In this document: positions 36,966 through 45,822 of the stretch, one piece after another
Layout of the letters: every line of letters starts with the position of its first letter
Position numbering within the stretch: the first letter of the stretch is position 1
Assembly: GCF_002929225.1 (NCBI RefSeq)
Contig: NZ_PISM01000018.1
Span: 496,001 to 560,000, forward strand
From: Stutzerimonas kunmingensis
GTDB lineage: Bacteria > Pseudomonadota > Gammaproteobacteria > Pseudomonadales > Pseudomonadaceae
Direction: 5' to 3'
DNA: 64,000 nt
Program-made: the position numbers and the translations under genes
Notes under the pieces: generated by a model
The model's database searches: none
Seen by the model: the letters and a program-made list of their open reading frames with translations, nothing else
What the model was told of the DNA's origin: nothing

Positions 36966-37859
36966 ATGTATCTGAAACTGCTGCAATCGTGCAATCGCCT
37001 GCACCCGCGCGCCTGGGACTTCATCCAGCTGATGCGCCTGGACCGGCCCATCGGCACCTATCTGCTGTTATGGCCGACGCTGTGGGCGCTGTGGATCGCT
37101 GCCGAAGGCGTGCCCAACGCGAAGAACCTGTTCATCTTCGTCACCGGCGTGATCCTCATGCGCGCCGCCGGCTGCGTGGTCAACGACTTCGCCGACCGCA
37201 ACTTCGATGGCCACGTGCAACGCACCCAGGCGCGCCCCATGGCCACCGGCAAGATCAGCTCGCGCGAGGCCTGGACGCTGTTCGCCGTGCTGGTGGGCCT
37301 GAGCTTCGGCCTGGTGCTGCTGACCAACGCGACCACCGTCTACCTGTCCTTCGGCGCCCTGGCGCTGGCCGCCTGCTACCCGTTCATGAAACGCTACACC
37401 TTCTATCCGCAGGTGGTGCTCGGCGCGGCCTTCTCCTGGGGCATGCCGATGGCCTTCACCGCGGAGACCGGCAGCCTGCCGCCCGAGGCCTGGCTGTTGT
37501 TCATTGCCAATCTGCTGTGGACGGTGGCCTACGACACCTACTACGCCATGGCCGACCGCGAGGACGACCTGAAGATTGGCATCAAGTCCACCGCCATCCT
37601 CTTCGGCGAAGCGGACCGCGTCATCATCGTCACCCTGCAGGGCCTGGCGCTGTTCTGCCTGCTCCTTGCCGGCGTGCGCTTCGAGCTAGGCCAGTGGTTC
37701 CACCTCGGGCTGGTGGTCGCCGCCGGCTGCTTCGCCTGGGAGTTCTGGAAAACCCAATCGCGCAAACCGCAGATCTGCTTCAAGGCGTTCCTGCACAACC
37801 ACTGGGCAGGACTGGCGATCTTGGCGGGCATCGTGCTGGACTACGCTACCAAGGCTTAA
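36966..37859 (+). CDS. ubiA: 4-hydroxybenzoate polyprenyltransferase
   Basis: 297 aa inner-membrane protein with about eight hydrophobic segments. Attaches the polyprenyl chain to 4-hydroxybenzoate. The two Asp-rich Mg-diphosphate motifs are [15 protein letters not shown] and [12 protein letters not shown]. The start at ATG 36966 ([19 protein letters not shown]) is preceded by AAGGAGAG. Forms an operon with ubiC. Confidence 0.96.
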   Translation: MYLKLLQSCNRLHPRAWDFIQLMRLDRPIGTYLLLWPTLWALWIAAEGVPNAKNLFIFVTGVILMRAAGCVVNDFADRNFDGHVQRTQARPMATGKISSREAWTLFAVLVGLSFGLVLLTNATTVYLSFGALALAACYPFMKRYTFYPQVVLGAAFSWGMPMAFTAETGSLPPEAWLLFIANLLWTVAYDTYYAMADREDDLKIGIKSTAILFGEADRVIIVTLQGLALFCLLLAGVRFELGQWFHLGLVVAAGCFAWEFWKTQSRKPQICFKAFLHNHWAGLAILAGIVLDYATKA

Positions 37860-37890
37860 GCCCAGGCGCGCCGGGCTAGAGCGCCGGAGC

Positions 37891-37908
37891 ACGGCAGCCT
37901 GTTGCCGT
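37891..37908 (+). terminator. Weak hairpin after ubiA
   Basis: Stem ACGGCA / TGCCGT with a 6-nt loop just ahead of the phoB promoter region. There is no U tract; it may end ubiCA transcription. Confidence 0.3.
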
Positions 37909-37912
37909 CTGC

Positions 37913-37930
37913 CTGTCACATGGCTGCAAT
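37913..37930 (+). promoter_or_regulatory. Pho box upstream of phoB
   Basis: CTGTCAC-ATGG-CTGCAAT resembles two 7-bp PhoB half-sites (CTGTCAT) separated by 4 bp, 50-67 nt upstream of the phoB start. The first half matches well, the second partly. It supports autoregulation under phosphate limitation. Confidence 0.55.
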
Positions 37931-37979
37931 AATTCCGTTATCTAATGCCGGACGACAAGAACAGACCCGAGGCTTGACC

Positions 37980-38669
37980 ATGAACGGCAAGAGCATACTG
38001 ATCGTCGATGACGAGGCGCCGATCCGGGAGATGATCGTCGTCGCCCTGGAAATGGCCGGCTATGACTGTCTCGAAGCAGAGAACACCCAGCAGGCCCACG
38101 CGCTGATCATCGACCGCAAGCCGGATCTGATCCTGCTTGACTGGATGCTGCCCGGCACTTCCGGCATCGAACTGGCCCGCCGCCTCAAGCGTGACGAGCT
38201 GACCGCAGACACGCCAATCATCATGCTTACCGCCAAGGGTGAAGAGGACAACAAGATTCAGGGCCTGGAAGTCGGCGCCGACGACTACATAACCAAACCC
38301 TTCTCACCGCGCGAGCTGGTAGCGCGCCTGAAGGCCGTGCTGCGCCGTGCGACGCCGGTGGACAGCGAATCGCCGATCGAGATCGGTGGCCTGCTGCTCG
38401 ACCCGGTCAGCCACCGCGTCACCATCGACGGCAAACCGGCCGAAATGGGCCCCACCGAATACCGTCTGCTGCAATTCTTCATGACCCACCAGGAGCGCGC
38501 CTACACCCGCAGCCAGCTGCTCGATCAGGTCTGGGGCGGCAATGTCTATGTCGAGGAGCGCACTGTCGATGTGCATATCCGTCGGCTGCGCAAGGCGCTC
38601 GGTGAGGCCTACGAGAACCTGGTGCAGACGGTACGCGGCACCGGTTATCGTTTCTCCAGCAAAAGCTGA
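37980..38669 (+). CDS. phoB: Phosphate-regulon response regulator PhoB
   Basis: 229 aa OmpR-type regulator. Receiver domain with [14 protein letters not shown], phospho-acceptor Asp in [10 protein letters not shown], and the Lys in [10 protein letters not shown]; then a winged-helix DNA-binding domain ([20 protein letters not shown]). Controls high-affinity phosphate uptake and related genes. Start at ATG 37980 following GAGGCTTGACC. The partner kinase phoR is 68 nt downstream. Confidence 0.97.
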   Translation: MNGKSILIVDDEAPIREMIVVALEMAGYDCLEAENTQQAHALIIDRKPDLILLDWMLPGTSGIELARRLKRDELTADTPIIMLTAKGEEDNKIQGLEVGADDYITKPFSPRELVARLKAVLRRATPVDSESPIEIGGLLLDPVSHRVTIDGKPAEMGPTEYRLLQFFMTHQERAYTRSQLLDQVWGGNVYVEERTVDVHIRRLRKALGEAYENLVQTVRGTGYRFSSKS

Positions 38670-38737
38670 GCGCGCCGGGTGAGCATGCGTCCCAGCGTCA
38701 TCCATCCCATCATCGCCACCTCTCTGGAGTGCATCGG

Positions 38738-40039
38738 TTGAATCAGGACTGGCAAGGAGCCCTCGTGCGTCGCCTGCTGCTTCTGCTGGGCGGCTGCCTG
38801 CTGCTGGGACTGCTGACCGGCGAATATGCCTGGGCGCTGGTCCTTGGCCTGACCGGCTACCTGATCTGGACCCTGCGCCAGCTGCTGCGCCTGCAGCGCT
38901 GGCTGCGGCGTGCCGACCCGGACGAAGCGCCGCCGGATTCGGCCGGCATCTGGGGCGATATCTTCGATAGCCTCTACCAGCTGCAGCGCCGCGACCTGCG
39001 CCTGCGCGGCGAACTGCAAGGCATCATCGATCGCGCCCAGGGCTCTACCGCCGCACTCAAGGATGCGGTGATCATGCTCGACAGCGATGGCAATCTGGAA
39101 TGGTGGAACCCCGCCGCCAACCGCCTGCTGGGGCTGAAGAAGCCGCAGGACGCTGGTCACCCGATCGGCAACCTGGTGCGTCATCCGGCCTTCAAGGAGT
39201 ACTTCGACGGCGGCAACTATGACCAGCCGCTGGAGCTGGCCTCTCCCGTCGATGACCGCATTCGCCTGCAGTTCAACATCACTCGATACGGCAACCGCGA
39301 GCACCTGCTGCTGGTCCGCGACGTCACCCGCCTGCACCAGCTGGAGCAGATGCGCAAAGACTTCGTCGCCAACGTATCCCACGAGCTGCGCACGCCGCTC
39401 ACCGTCATCGCCGGCTATCTGGAAACCCTGCTGGAAAACGCCGATGCGGTGAACCCGCGCTGGCTCCGGGCGCTGCAGCAGATGAATCAGCAGGCCGGGC
39501 GCATGCAGCACCTGCTCAACGACCTACTCCTGCTGGCTCGTCTGGAAACCAGCAGTCGCCCGACCGACAACCAGCCGGTGGCGGTGGGCCTGCTGCTGCA
39601 ATCGATCATCAGCGATGCCCGCGCACTATCTGGCAGCCGCGGCCACCTGATCAGCCTCGATGCCGACCCGGCGCTGCTGCTCAAGGGCAGCGAGACGGAG
39701 CTGCGCAGCGCCTTCTCCAACCTGGTGTTCAATGCGGTGAAGTACACACCCGATGGCGGCAGTGTGCATGTGCGCTGGTGGGCCGACGAGGTCGGTGCGC
39801 ACCTCAGTGTCGAGGACAGCGGTATCGGCATCGAGCAGAAGCATTTGCCACGCCTGACCGAGCGTTTCTACCGCGTCGACTCCAGCCGTGCCAGCAGCAC
39901 CGGCGGCACGGGACTGGGGCTGGCCATCGTCAAGCACGTGCTGCTGCGCCACCAGGGCCGCCTGGATATCAGCAGTACACCTGGCCAAGGCAGCCGCTTC
40001 TCCTGCCACTTCCAGAACAGCCAGGTGTCCGAACGCTGA
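38738..40039 (+). CDS. phoR: Phosphate-regulon sensor histidine kinase PhoR
   Basis: 433 aa from a TTG start with GGAG 8 nt upstream; a GTG at 38729 overlaps that Shine-Dalgarno and is less likely. N-terminal hydrophobic hairpin (VRRLLLLLGGCLLLGLL and YAWALVLGLTGYLIW), a PAS domain (about 90-200, GNLEWWNPAANRLLGL), the H box VSHELRTPLTVIAGYLE with the autophosphorylated His, then the ATPase motifs NLVFNAVKYTPDGG and TGGTGLGLAIVKHVL. Phosphorylates PhoB. Confidence 0.95.
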   Translation: MNQDWQGALVRRLLLLLGGCLLLGLLTGEYAWALVLGLTGYLIWTLRQLLRLQRWLRRADPDEAPPDSAGIWGDIFDSLYQLQRRDLRLRGELQGIIDRAQGSTAALKDAVIMLDSDGNLEWWNPAANRLLGLKKPQDAGHPIGNLVRHPAFKEYFDGGNYDQPLELASPVDDRIRLQFNITRYGNREHLLLVRDVTRLHQLEQMRKDFVANVSHELRTPLTVIAGYLETLLENADAVNPRWLRALQQMNQQAGRMQHLLNDLLLLARLETSSRPTDNQPVAVGLLLQSIISDARALSGSRGHLISLDADPALLLKGSETELRSAFSNLVFNAVKYTPDGGSVHVRWWADEVGAHLSVEDSGIGIEQKHLPRLTERFYRVDSSRASSTGGTGLGLAIVKHVLLRHQGRLDISSTPGQGSRFSCHFQNSQVSER

Positions 40040-40053
40040 CCCGCTGCCAGCGC

Positions 40054-40074
40054 GAGCCGGAAAAATCCCGGCTC
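40054..40074 (+). terminator. Terminator hairpin after phoBR
   Basis: Stem GAGCCGG / CCGGCTC with loop AAAAATC, 15 nt after the phoR stop. It lacks a U tract; moderate support. Confidence 0.45.
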
Positions 40075-40137
40075 ATCGCTTGAAAAGCCGGCCCGCCGCC
40101 GCCATCCTGTCGCGATCATTGGCTACCCGACCCCTTC

Positions 40138-41481
40138 ATGGACCCCTCCCCCAGTTACGCCGCCTCGTCCTATTTCGCCGATTTCGGTCTGATTCTCTTT
40201 GCCCTGTTCCTCGTGCTGCTCAACGGCTTCTTCGTTGCCGCCGAGTTCGCCATGGTCAAGCTGCGCTCCACCAAGGTGGAAGCGATTGCCAGCCGGCACG
40301 GCTGGCGCGGGCACATTCTGCGCACCGTTCACGCTCAGCTCGACGCCTACCTTTCGGCCTGCCAGCTAGGCATCACACTGGCTTCGCTCGGCCTCGGTTG
40401 GGTCGGCGAGCCGGCGTTCGCGCACCTGCTCGAACCGCTGCTGGCCAGCATCGGCATCCAGTCCCAGGCGCTGGTGCACGGCATCGCTTTCTTCACTGCC
40501 TTCTTCATCATTTCCTACCTGCATATCGTGGTTGGTGAGCTGGCACCGAAGTCTTGGGCGATCCGCAAGCCGGAGCTGCTATCGCTGTGGACGGCCGTTC
40601 CGCTGTACCTGTTCTACTGGCTGATGTACCCGGCCATCTACCTGCTCAATGCCAGTGCCAACGCCATTCTCCGCATTGCCGGCCAGGGCGAGCCGGGGGC
40701 GCACCACGATCATCACTACAGCCGCGACGAGCTCAAGCTGATCCTGCATTCCAACCGCGCCCGCGACCCCGGCAACCAGCAGATCCAGGTGCTGGCCTCG
40801 GCGGTGGAAATGAGCGAGCTGGAAGTCGTTGACTGGGCAAACTCCCGCGAGGACCTGCTGCAACTCGAGCACGATGCGCCGCTGAGCGAGGTCCTCGAGG
40901 TCATTCGCCGCCACAAGTACAGCCGCTACCCTGTCTACGACAACCAGCAGGGCGAGTACGTCGGCTTGCTGCACATCAAGGATCTGCTGCTGGCGCTGGC
41001 CGCCGATGATCACCTGCCCGAGCACTTCTGCCTGAACGAGCTGCTGCGCCCACTGGAACGGGTGTCCAAGCACATGCCGCTGGCCAGCCTGCTCGAGCAG
41101 TTTCGTCAGGGAGGGGCGCATTTCGTACTGGTCGAGGAAGGCGACCACAAGGTGATTGGCTTCCTGACCATGGAAGACGTGCTCGAAGTGCTGGTTGGCG
41201 ACATCCAGGACGAACATCGCAAGACCGAACGCGGCGTGCTTGCCTACCAGCCCGGCAAGCTGCTGGTCCGCGGCGACACCCCGCTGTTCAAGCTGGAGCG
41301 CCTGCTGGAGATCGATCTCGATCACGTCGAGGCTGAAACCCTTGCCGGTCTGGTTTACGAGACGCTGAAACGTGTCCCCGATGAAGACGAAGTGCTTCAG
41401 GTCGATGGCCTGCAGATAGTCATCAAGAAGATGCGCGGACCGAAGATCGTCTTGGCCAAGGTCCTTCGTTTTCCGGGATAG
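40138..41481 (+). CDS. CNNM/CorC-type membrane protein with CBS pair
   Basis: 447 aa, often annotated hemolysin family. N-terminal DUF21/CNNM membrane domain (hydrophobic LILFALFLVLLNGFFVAAEF and the AYLSACQLGITLASLGLGW loop), two CBS domains (about 220-340, HKYSRYPVYDNQQGEYVGLL and LVEEGDHKVIGFLTMEDVL), then a CorC/HlyC C-terminal domain (LAGLVYETLKRVPDEDE). Relatives handle Mg or other divalent ions; no toxin activity is implied. No obvious operon with phoR because of the hairpin between them. Confidence 0.9.
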   Translation: MDPSPSYAASSYFADFGLILFALFLVLLNGFFVAAEFAMVKLRSTKVEAIASRHGWRGHILRTVHAQLDAYLSACQLGITLASLGLGWVGEPAFAHLLEPLLASIGIQSQALVHGIAFFTAFFIISYLHIVVGELAPKSWAIRKPELLSLWTAVPLYLFYWLMYPAIYLLNASANAILRIAGQGEPGAHHDHHYSRDELKLILHSNRARDPGNQQIQVLASAVEMSELEVVDWANSREDLLQLEHDAPLSEVLEVIRRHKYSRYPVYDNQQGEYVGLLHIKDLLLALAADDHLPEHFCLNELLRPLERVSKHMPLASLLEQFRQGGAHFVLVEEGDHKVIGFLTMEDVLEVLVGDIQDEHRKTERGVLAYQPGKLLVRGDTPLFKLERLLEIDLDHVEAETLAGLVYETLKRVPDEDEVLQVDGLQIVIKKMRGPKIVLAKVLRFPG

Positions 41482-41672
41482 ATCGCCCGCCATTGCTGGC
41501 CAACCATAGTTACCTTTTCGTTTACATACCGCTCGCTAATCCTTGATTTACAAGTATTAACGACCGCCCATCGTGATACGCAGAATTATTTTCAGACAGC
41601 GCCAGTCCACGCCATAGGCGGCTCGCTTGAGCCGCCACCGATTTCTTATCGAATGACGATGGAGCTTCCCGC

Positions 41673-42434
41673 ATGCGCATCAATGGTTTGACTACCACAA
41701 CCGCCTTGGCCCTGTGCCTGGCAGCCACCTCCCAGGCTTTCGCTCAATCGGCCACCGGCCCGATCTCCACGTTCGGCGTCATTGGCTCGCACAATCAGTA
41801 CAAGCTGACCGTGAACGACGAAAGCGACAAGGAGCGCCTCAACCAGGGCGGGCTGTACTACAACTTCGGCAACAAGATGACCGGACAGGAAGGCTTCATC
41901 TACCAGGCCGGAATCGAAGGTCAGTACCGTGAAAAAGACGATGTGGAATATCTGTCCGCTCGCGCCGATCTCGACCTGGGCCTGCGCGCAGCCCTGAGTA
42001 CCAACAACTATGTCGACCTGATTGTCGGCGGCGGCTACGACTGGGGACGCATCGAGCAGGATGACGTGCGCGTCGGCATATTCGAGGAAGACGTCAAGCT
42101 GACCACCCGCTCGCCATTCGCCAAGGCAGGTATCGGCTACAACTACCTGACGCCCGACTACACCGTGCGCCTTGAAGTGGGCGCCCGCTATTCCATTGAA
42201 GCGGACAGCAAGCTGAAGGTTGGCGGCGAAAGCGACACCGTCGACCTCAAGGACAAGGTCAACCCCTACGGTGAGCTGAGCGTGCTGTGGAACAAGGGCA
42301 TCAACAACATGCCAATCAGCACCAGCCTGTACTACACCCAGACCCGCTACGAGATCGACAGTGACAGCGAGTTTGCCGAAAACAGCAAGCTCAAGCAGGA
42401 ACAGGTCGGTTTGAAGGTCGGCCTGGCATTCTGA
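41673..42434 (+). CDS. Outer membrane beta-barrel protein
   Basis: 253 aa. Signal peptide 1-25 (MRINGLTTTTALALCLAATS... ending AFAQ). The rest alternates polar and aromatic residues in about eight to ten predicted strands (GLYYNFGNKMTGQEGFIYQA, YVDLIVGGGYDWGRIEQ, YTVRLEVGARYSIE) and ends LKVGLAF, a C-terminal Phe signature of outer-membrane barrels. Preceded by AGCTTCCCGC. Function unknown; size resembles small 8-strand OmpW/OmpX-like barrels. Confidence 0.8.
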   Translation: MRINGLTTTTALALCLAATSQAFAQSATGPISTFGVIGSHNQYKLTVNDESDKERLNQGGLYYNFGNKMTGQEGFIYQAGIEGQYREKDDVEYLSARADLDLGLRAALSTNNYVDLIVGGGYDWGRIEQDDVRVGIFEEDVKLTTRSPFAKAGIGYNYLTPDYTVRLEVGARYSIEADSKLKVGGESDTVDLKDKVNPYGELSVLWNKGINNMPISTSLYYTQTRYEIDSDSEFAENSKLKQEQVGLKVGLAF

Positions 42435-42486
42435 GTTGCTGAAATTGCCGACCTGTCATAAACGGACCGGTGAGCGGCCAGCGCGG

Positions 42487-43383
42487 CTACTCACCCCCCA
42501 CGGCGAAATTCGGCAGGCTGTTGACCGGCTGCGAGAAGTCGAAGGGAATCGACTCGATCGCCAGGCCGACGTTGCGCTGCACCACGAAGTGCAGGTGCGG
42601 CCCGGTGCTGTTGCCGGTATTGCCGGAACGCGCGATACGCGTACCACTCTCGACGCGCTGTCCCTCGCGCACCGCTACCGACCCTTTCATCAGGTGCAGG
42701 TAGACGCCCATGGTGCCGTCGTCATGCATGATGCGCACGAAGTTGCCGGCCGGATTGTTGCCCCGCCCGCTCTGCTCGTTCTCGATCTTCACCACCATGC
42801 CGCCGCGCGCGGAGACGATGGGCGTGCCTTCGGGCATGGCGATGTCGACCGCATAGCGGCCCTTCGGCGTGAAATGGCTGTACTGGCCGTTGGCGCCCTG
42901 GGTCAGGCGGAACGGACCGCCGCGCCATGGCAGCGGATACTTGTAAGGTTTGGGCAGCAGGCGCGGATCGCCTAAGGCATGGCGAAGCTTGGGCGTGTAT
43001 TTGAGTGGCTTGCTGGCATCGCGCGGGGCCAGCGTGGCCAGCCGAATCTGACTGCGCGGCGGCAATACCCAACGAATCGGCTTGGCCGGTGCGCCGACGG
43101 CATTGACGACGTTTTCCAGCTTCAGCTCGATATCGACCGGCGCGAACAGGTCGTTACGCACCAGCAGCGTCTCGCCCGCCGCGTGCTTGCGGGTTTCCAG
43201 TTTGACCTGGGTGTCGAGCTTTTCCACCATGCGGTCACTGAAGACGAAAACCTGCGCGCCAGGCGCAGCCTGGTCGCTGTAGGTCACGACCCCATTGGCG
43301 TCGGTGTATTTGTAGATGGTCAGGGCCAGCGCCGGCGTAGCCAGCAGCGGCAGCCCGAGCAACAGAAGAATGCGCCCCAGCAT
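42487..43383 (-). CDS. M23 peptidase with DUF4124 domain
   Basis: 298 aa. Signal peptide 1-21, a DUF4124 module (LTIYKYTDANGVVTYSDQAA), a middle domain, then an LytM/M23 zinc endopeptidase domain with RYAVDIAMPEGTPI (zinc Asp) and HLHFVVQ (HxH), so catalysis is likely. Predicted to cleave peptidoglycan peptides in the periplasm. Convergent with the beta-barrel gene. Confidence 0.9.
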   Translation of the reverse strand: MLGRILLLLGLPLLATPALALTIYKYTDANGVVTYSDQAAPGAQVFVFSDRMVEKLDTQVKLETRKHAAGETLLVRNDLFAPVDIELKLENVVNAVGAPAKPIRWVLPPRSQIRLATLAPRDASKPLKYTPKLRHALGDPRLLPKPYKYPLPWRGGPFRLTQGANGQYSHFTPKGRYAVDIAMPEGTPIVSARGGMVVKIENEQSGRGNNPAGNFVRIMHDDGTMGVYLHLMKGSVAVREGQRVESGTRIARSGNTGNSTGPHLHFVVQRNVGLAIESIPFDFSQPVNSLPNFAVGGE

Positions 43384-43527
43384 AACGGCAGTTTCTAGTG
43401 GTTATAGTGTTGGAGCGGGAAGACTAGCAGTGCCGAAGAACCTGTGCGAGCCACCGACCGTCGGGGTGTGATGCTCGTCAGTTTGTCTGCGTGGCCAGGC
43501 GCCGAACGGTCACCTGGCCGGGTCGAA

Positions 43528-44436
43528 TCAGGCGCCTGGAACGAAGTGCCGCTGCGCGGTACCACGGGCGATCAGGCGCGACAGGTAGTCCATCTTCTGC
43601 GGATCGCGATCAACGAAGCGGAACGACAGCTGCAGCCACTCGCTGTCGGGCTTGGGTTCGAACGCGGCGACGGCATGCAGGTAGCCATTGAGACGGGCGA
43701 CCTCACCGCCCTCGCCCTGCTCGAGATCGAGCACGGCGCTTTCCAGCACCTGCGGCAACTGCTCGCCGCGTTTGACCACCAGCAGCGCTTCCTTGAGGCT
43801 CAGCGCCTTGATCACGCAGGCGACACTGCCGTTGGCCAGGCGCAACTGGCCCTGCCCGCGACCAGACGCGGCACCGGCTGGTGCGCTGGCAGGCGCTGCA
43901 CTGGGCTGAATCAGCGGCGAGGCCTTGGCGTCGGCGGCCGGAGCGGCGGGTCGTACCACCTCGGCCTTGCCGCCCGTCAGCGCGGCCAGCGAGTCGTTGG
44001 CCATGCCGGTCGCCAGAGTTCGCGTCGGCGCGCTGGCGGCCAGGGCATCCAGCTTGCCGGCGCGGCCGAGGGCCTTGCGTACCTTGCTGGTGAGCTGTTC
44101 GTTGGAAAACGGCTTGCCGATGAAATCCGAAACGCCGGCCTGAATGGCCTGTACCACGTTCTCCTTGTCGCCACGGCTGGTGACCATGATGAACGGCGTG
44201 GTCTTCAGCGCATCCTGCGTGCGGCACCAGGTCAGCAGCTCCAGACCTGACATCTCCGGCATTTCCCAATCACAGAGGATCAGGTCGAAGCGCTCACGGC
44301 TGAGTATTTGCTGGGCCTTGCGCCCGTTGACCGCATCCTCGATGCGAATGCCGGGAAAGTGACTACGGAGCGCCTTCTTCACCAGATCCCTGATAAAGGG
44401 CGCGTCATCCACCACCAGCACACTGACCTTGCTCAT
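43528..44436 (-). CDS. Response regulator with C-terminal PilZ-like domain
   Basis: 302 aa. Receiver 1-125 with VLVVDDAPFIRDL, phosphorylation Asp56 (ILCDWEMPEMSGLE) and the Lys in IGKPFSNEQL, an Ala/Pro-rich linker, then a C-terminal domain (about 195-300) resembling PilZ (LRLANGSVACVIKALSLKE, WLQLSFRFVDRDPQKMDYLS). True PilZ RxxxR and D/NxSxxG signatures are only partly evident, so c-di-GMP binding is uncertain. ATG 44436; divergent from the stress-protein gene. Confidence 0.85.
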   Translation of the reverse strand: MSKVSVLVVDDAPFIRDLVKKALRSHFPGIRIEDAVNGRKAQQILSRERFDLILCDWEMPEMSGLELLTWCRTQDALKTTPFIMVTSRGDKENVVQAIQAGVSDFIGKPFSNEQLTSKVRKALGRAGKLDALAASAPTRTLATGMANDSLAALTGGKAEVVRPAAPAADAKASPLIQPSAAPASAPAGAASGRGQGQLRLANGSVACVIKALSLKEALLVVKRGEQLPQVLESAVLDLEQGEGGEVARLNGYLHAVAAFEPKPDSEWLQLSFRFVDRDPQKMDYLSRLIARGTAQRHFVPGA

Positions 44437-44615
44437 CCTTAACTCCTGCTCGAATGCCGGCAAGCATAGCCGCAGGATCGGATCGACAAAAGCACGAGTG
44501 GCCATTGCCCGTGAAGTTGTTGCGCCCGATCAACCCAGCGACGCGGGTCACGGGCGGGACATGCCCCCGCGGCCACGGCATACTTGCGCCTTTCGCCAGC
44601 TTCGCGAGGCCGCCC

Positions 44616-45428
44616 ATGCTTCAGCACAATCGGGTTCAGCACATTCTTGTCGCCCACGATCTCAGCCCGGACGCCGATCTCGCGCTGCAACGTGCCGCCG
44701 GCCTGGCGCGCCAGACCGGTGCTCGCATCAGCCTGCTTTACGTACTCGACGAGCGCGACGCCGGGAGCGACGAACAGCAGGCACGCGCACTCCTGCAGCA
44801 ACGCCTGCAGGAGAACGGGCTGGGTCAGCTCGAACCCTGGATTCGCCGCGGGCAGCCGGTGGAGGAGATCCTCACCCAGGCCGAGGGGCTGGAGGCCGAT
44901 CTGCTGGTGCTGGGCCGCCATCACAAGGGGTCGAGCCAGGGATTCGCCGGCACCACGCTGGAGCGCGTCATGCTGGAAAGCCGGGCGCCGCTGTTGCTGG
45001 CTATCACCCCGGCAGAGGCCCCGTATCATCGCGCCGTGGCTGCGCTGGATTTCTCCCGCTGCGCCACGCGCGCCATGCACTGCGCCTGGGAGTTGCTGGG
45101 CGAAGGTGCCGAGCTGCACGCTCTGCACATCGACGAGATGGCCGAAGTACACGGCCCCGATTACGAAGGTCTGTCGCTGCAGCAGGAGCTGTTCGACCAG
45201 CTGATCGAAGATATCCAGCCGCAGCTGCCGGATACCGGCGCGCTGCTGAGCTACAGCCTGCATCAGGGCGAGCGCAACAATTGCATGGACGAGGCGCTAC
45301 GCGACCTGCAACCGCAGCTGCTGGCCCTTGGCAGTCACAGCCGCGGTGAACTGAGCAGCGCTCTGCTTGGCAGCCTCGCCCGGCAGTTTATCGACAACCC
45401 GCCCTGCGACATCCTGATCGCGCGCTGA
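44616..45428 (+). CDS. Universal stress protein, tandem Usp domains
   Basis: 270 aa with two Usp domains (about 1-140 and 150-270). First: VQHILVAHDLSPDADLALQR and LLVLGRHHKGSSQGF, with an ATP-type G-x2-G-x9-G(S/T) pattern; second: AVAALDFSRCATRAMHCAWE and LLALGSHSRGELSSALLGSL. The start MLQHNRVQHI is chosen over a long upstream frame. Role: stress survival; nucleotide binding inferred. Confidence 0.88.
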   Translation: MLQHNRVQHILVAHDLSPDADLALQRAAGLARQTGARISLLYVLDERDAGSDEQQARALLQQRLQENGLGQLEPWIRRGQPVEEILTQAEGLEADLLVLGRHHKGSSQGFAGTTLERVMLESRAPLLLAITPAEAPYHRAVAALDFSRCATRAMHCAWELLGEGAELHALHIDEMAEVHGPDYEGLSLQQELFDQLIEDIQPQLPDTGALLSYSLHQGERNNCMDEALRDLQPQLLALGSHSRGELSSALLGSLARQFIDNPPCDILIAR

Positions 45429-45544
45429 AGCGCATCTCTGCCCGCCTGCGCCCGACGGCTCGGGTGCATGCAGGCACAGCATCACTGATCGGCACGCCAC
45501 CATCAGGTTGCGTCCTTGCAAACCCCTGCTACGTTTAGAGCCAG

Positions 45545-45562
45545 AACAACAATAAGAAGAAG
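45545..45562 (+). promoter_or_regulatory. (AAN)6 Hfq/Crc-type motif
   Basis: Six consecutive AAN triplets: AACAACAATAAGAAGAAG. This is longer than the minimal AANAANAA target of Crc-Hfq. It precedes an ATG by 6 nt, but the binding-protein ATG by 260 nt. Confidence 0.5.
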
Positions 45563-45760
45563 ACGCCCATGAGCCTCGCTTCGACTCGTTTCTGGTCCCG
45601 CTTTCCAGCTCCCATCTCTGCGACTTTCCACGACGACGTGATGCCCCGCGCACGAGTGCGTTCGCCGTGCGTGCATCAATGCCTGGCCGCTGCATTCAGC
45701 CCGCCGGCGATCCACGGCATTGCGCGCCTGACCGTCTGCCCAGCTTTCCCCTAACCCGCC

Positions 45761-45795
45761 CATACGGACCGCTTCGCATGGGGCGAACCCGTATG
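45761..45795 (+). promoter_or_regulatory. Stem-loop before the binding-protein Shine-Dalgarno
   Basis: Outer stem CATACGG / CCGTATG with an inner stem TTCGC / GCGAA and loop ATGGG, separated by an asymmetric internal bulge. It ends 15 nt before AAGGAG of the ABC gene; no U tract follows. Confidence 0.45.
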
Positions 45796-45822
45796 CCGAG
45801 CAAACCGTGCAAGGAGATACGC

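Larger units (their letters stand above)
45429..45822. promoter_or_regulatory. Long leader/promoter region of the ABC importer operon
   Basis: 394 bases upstream of the binding-protein gene. It contains an (AAN)6 tract at 45545-45562, an ATG seven nt later (45569) opening a 61-codon frame that stops at 45754, and a hairpin at 45761-45795 just before the AAGGAG Shine-Dalgarno. The small frame has no recognisable product. The layout suggests a long regulated 5' leader. Confidence 0.5.

Noticed and set aside
40138..41481. Hemolysin
   Set aside because: Historical label for DUF21-CBS-CorC proteins. The domain order indicates an ion-handling membrane protein.
45569..45754. 61-codon frame in the ABC leader as an independent gene
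   Set aside because: Starts at an ATG after an A-rich tract but its product has no signal, domain or low-complexity leader pattern. Kept only as a possible leader element.
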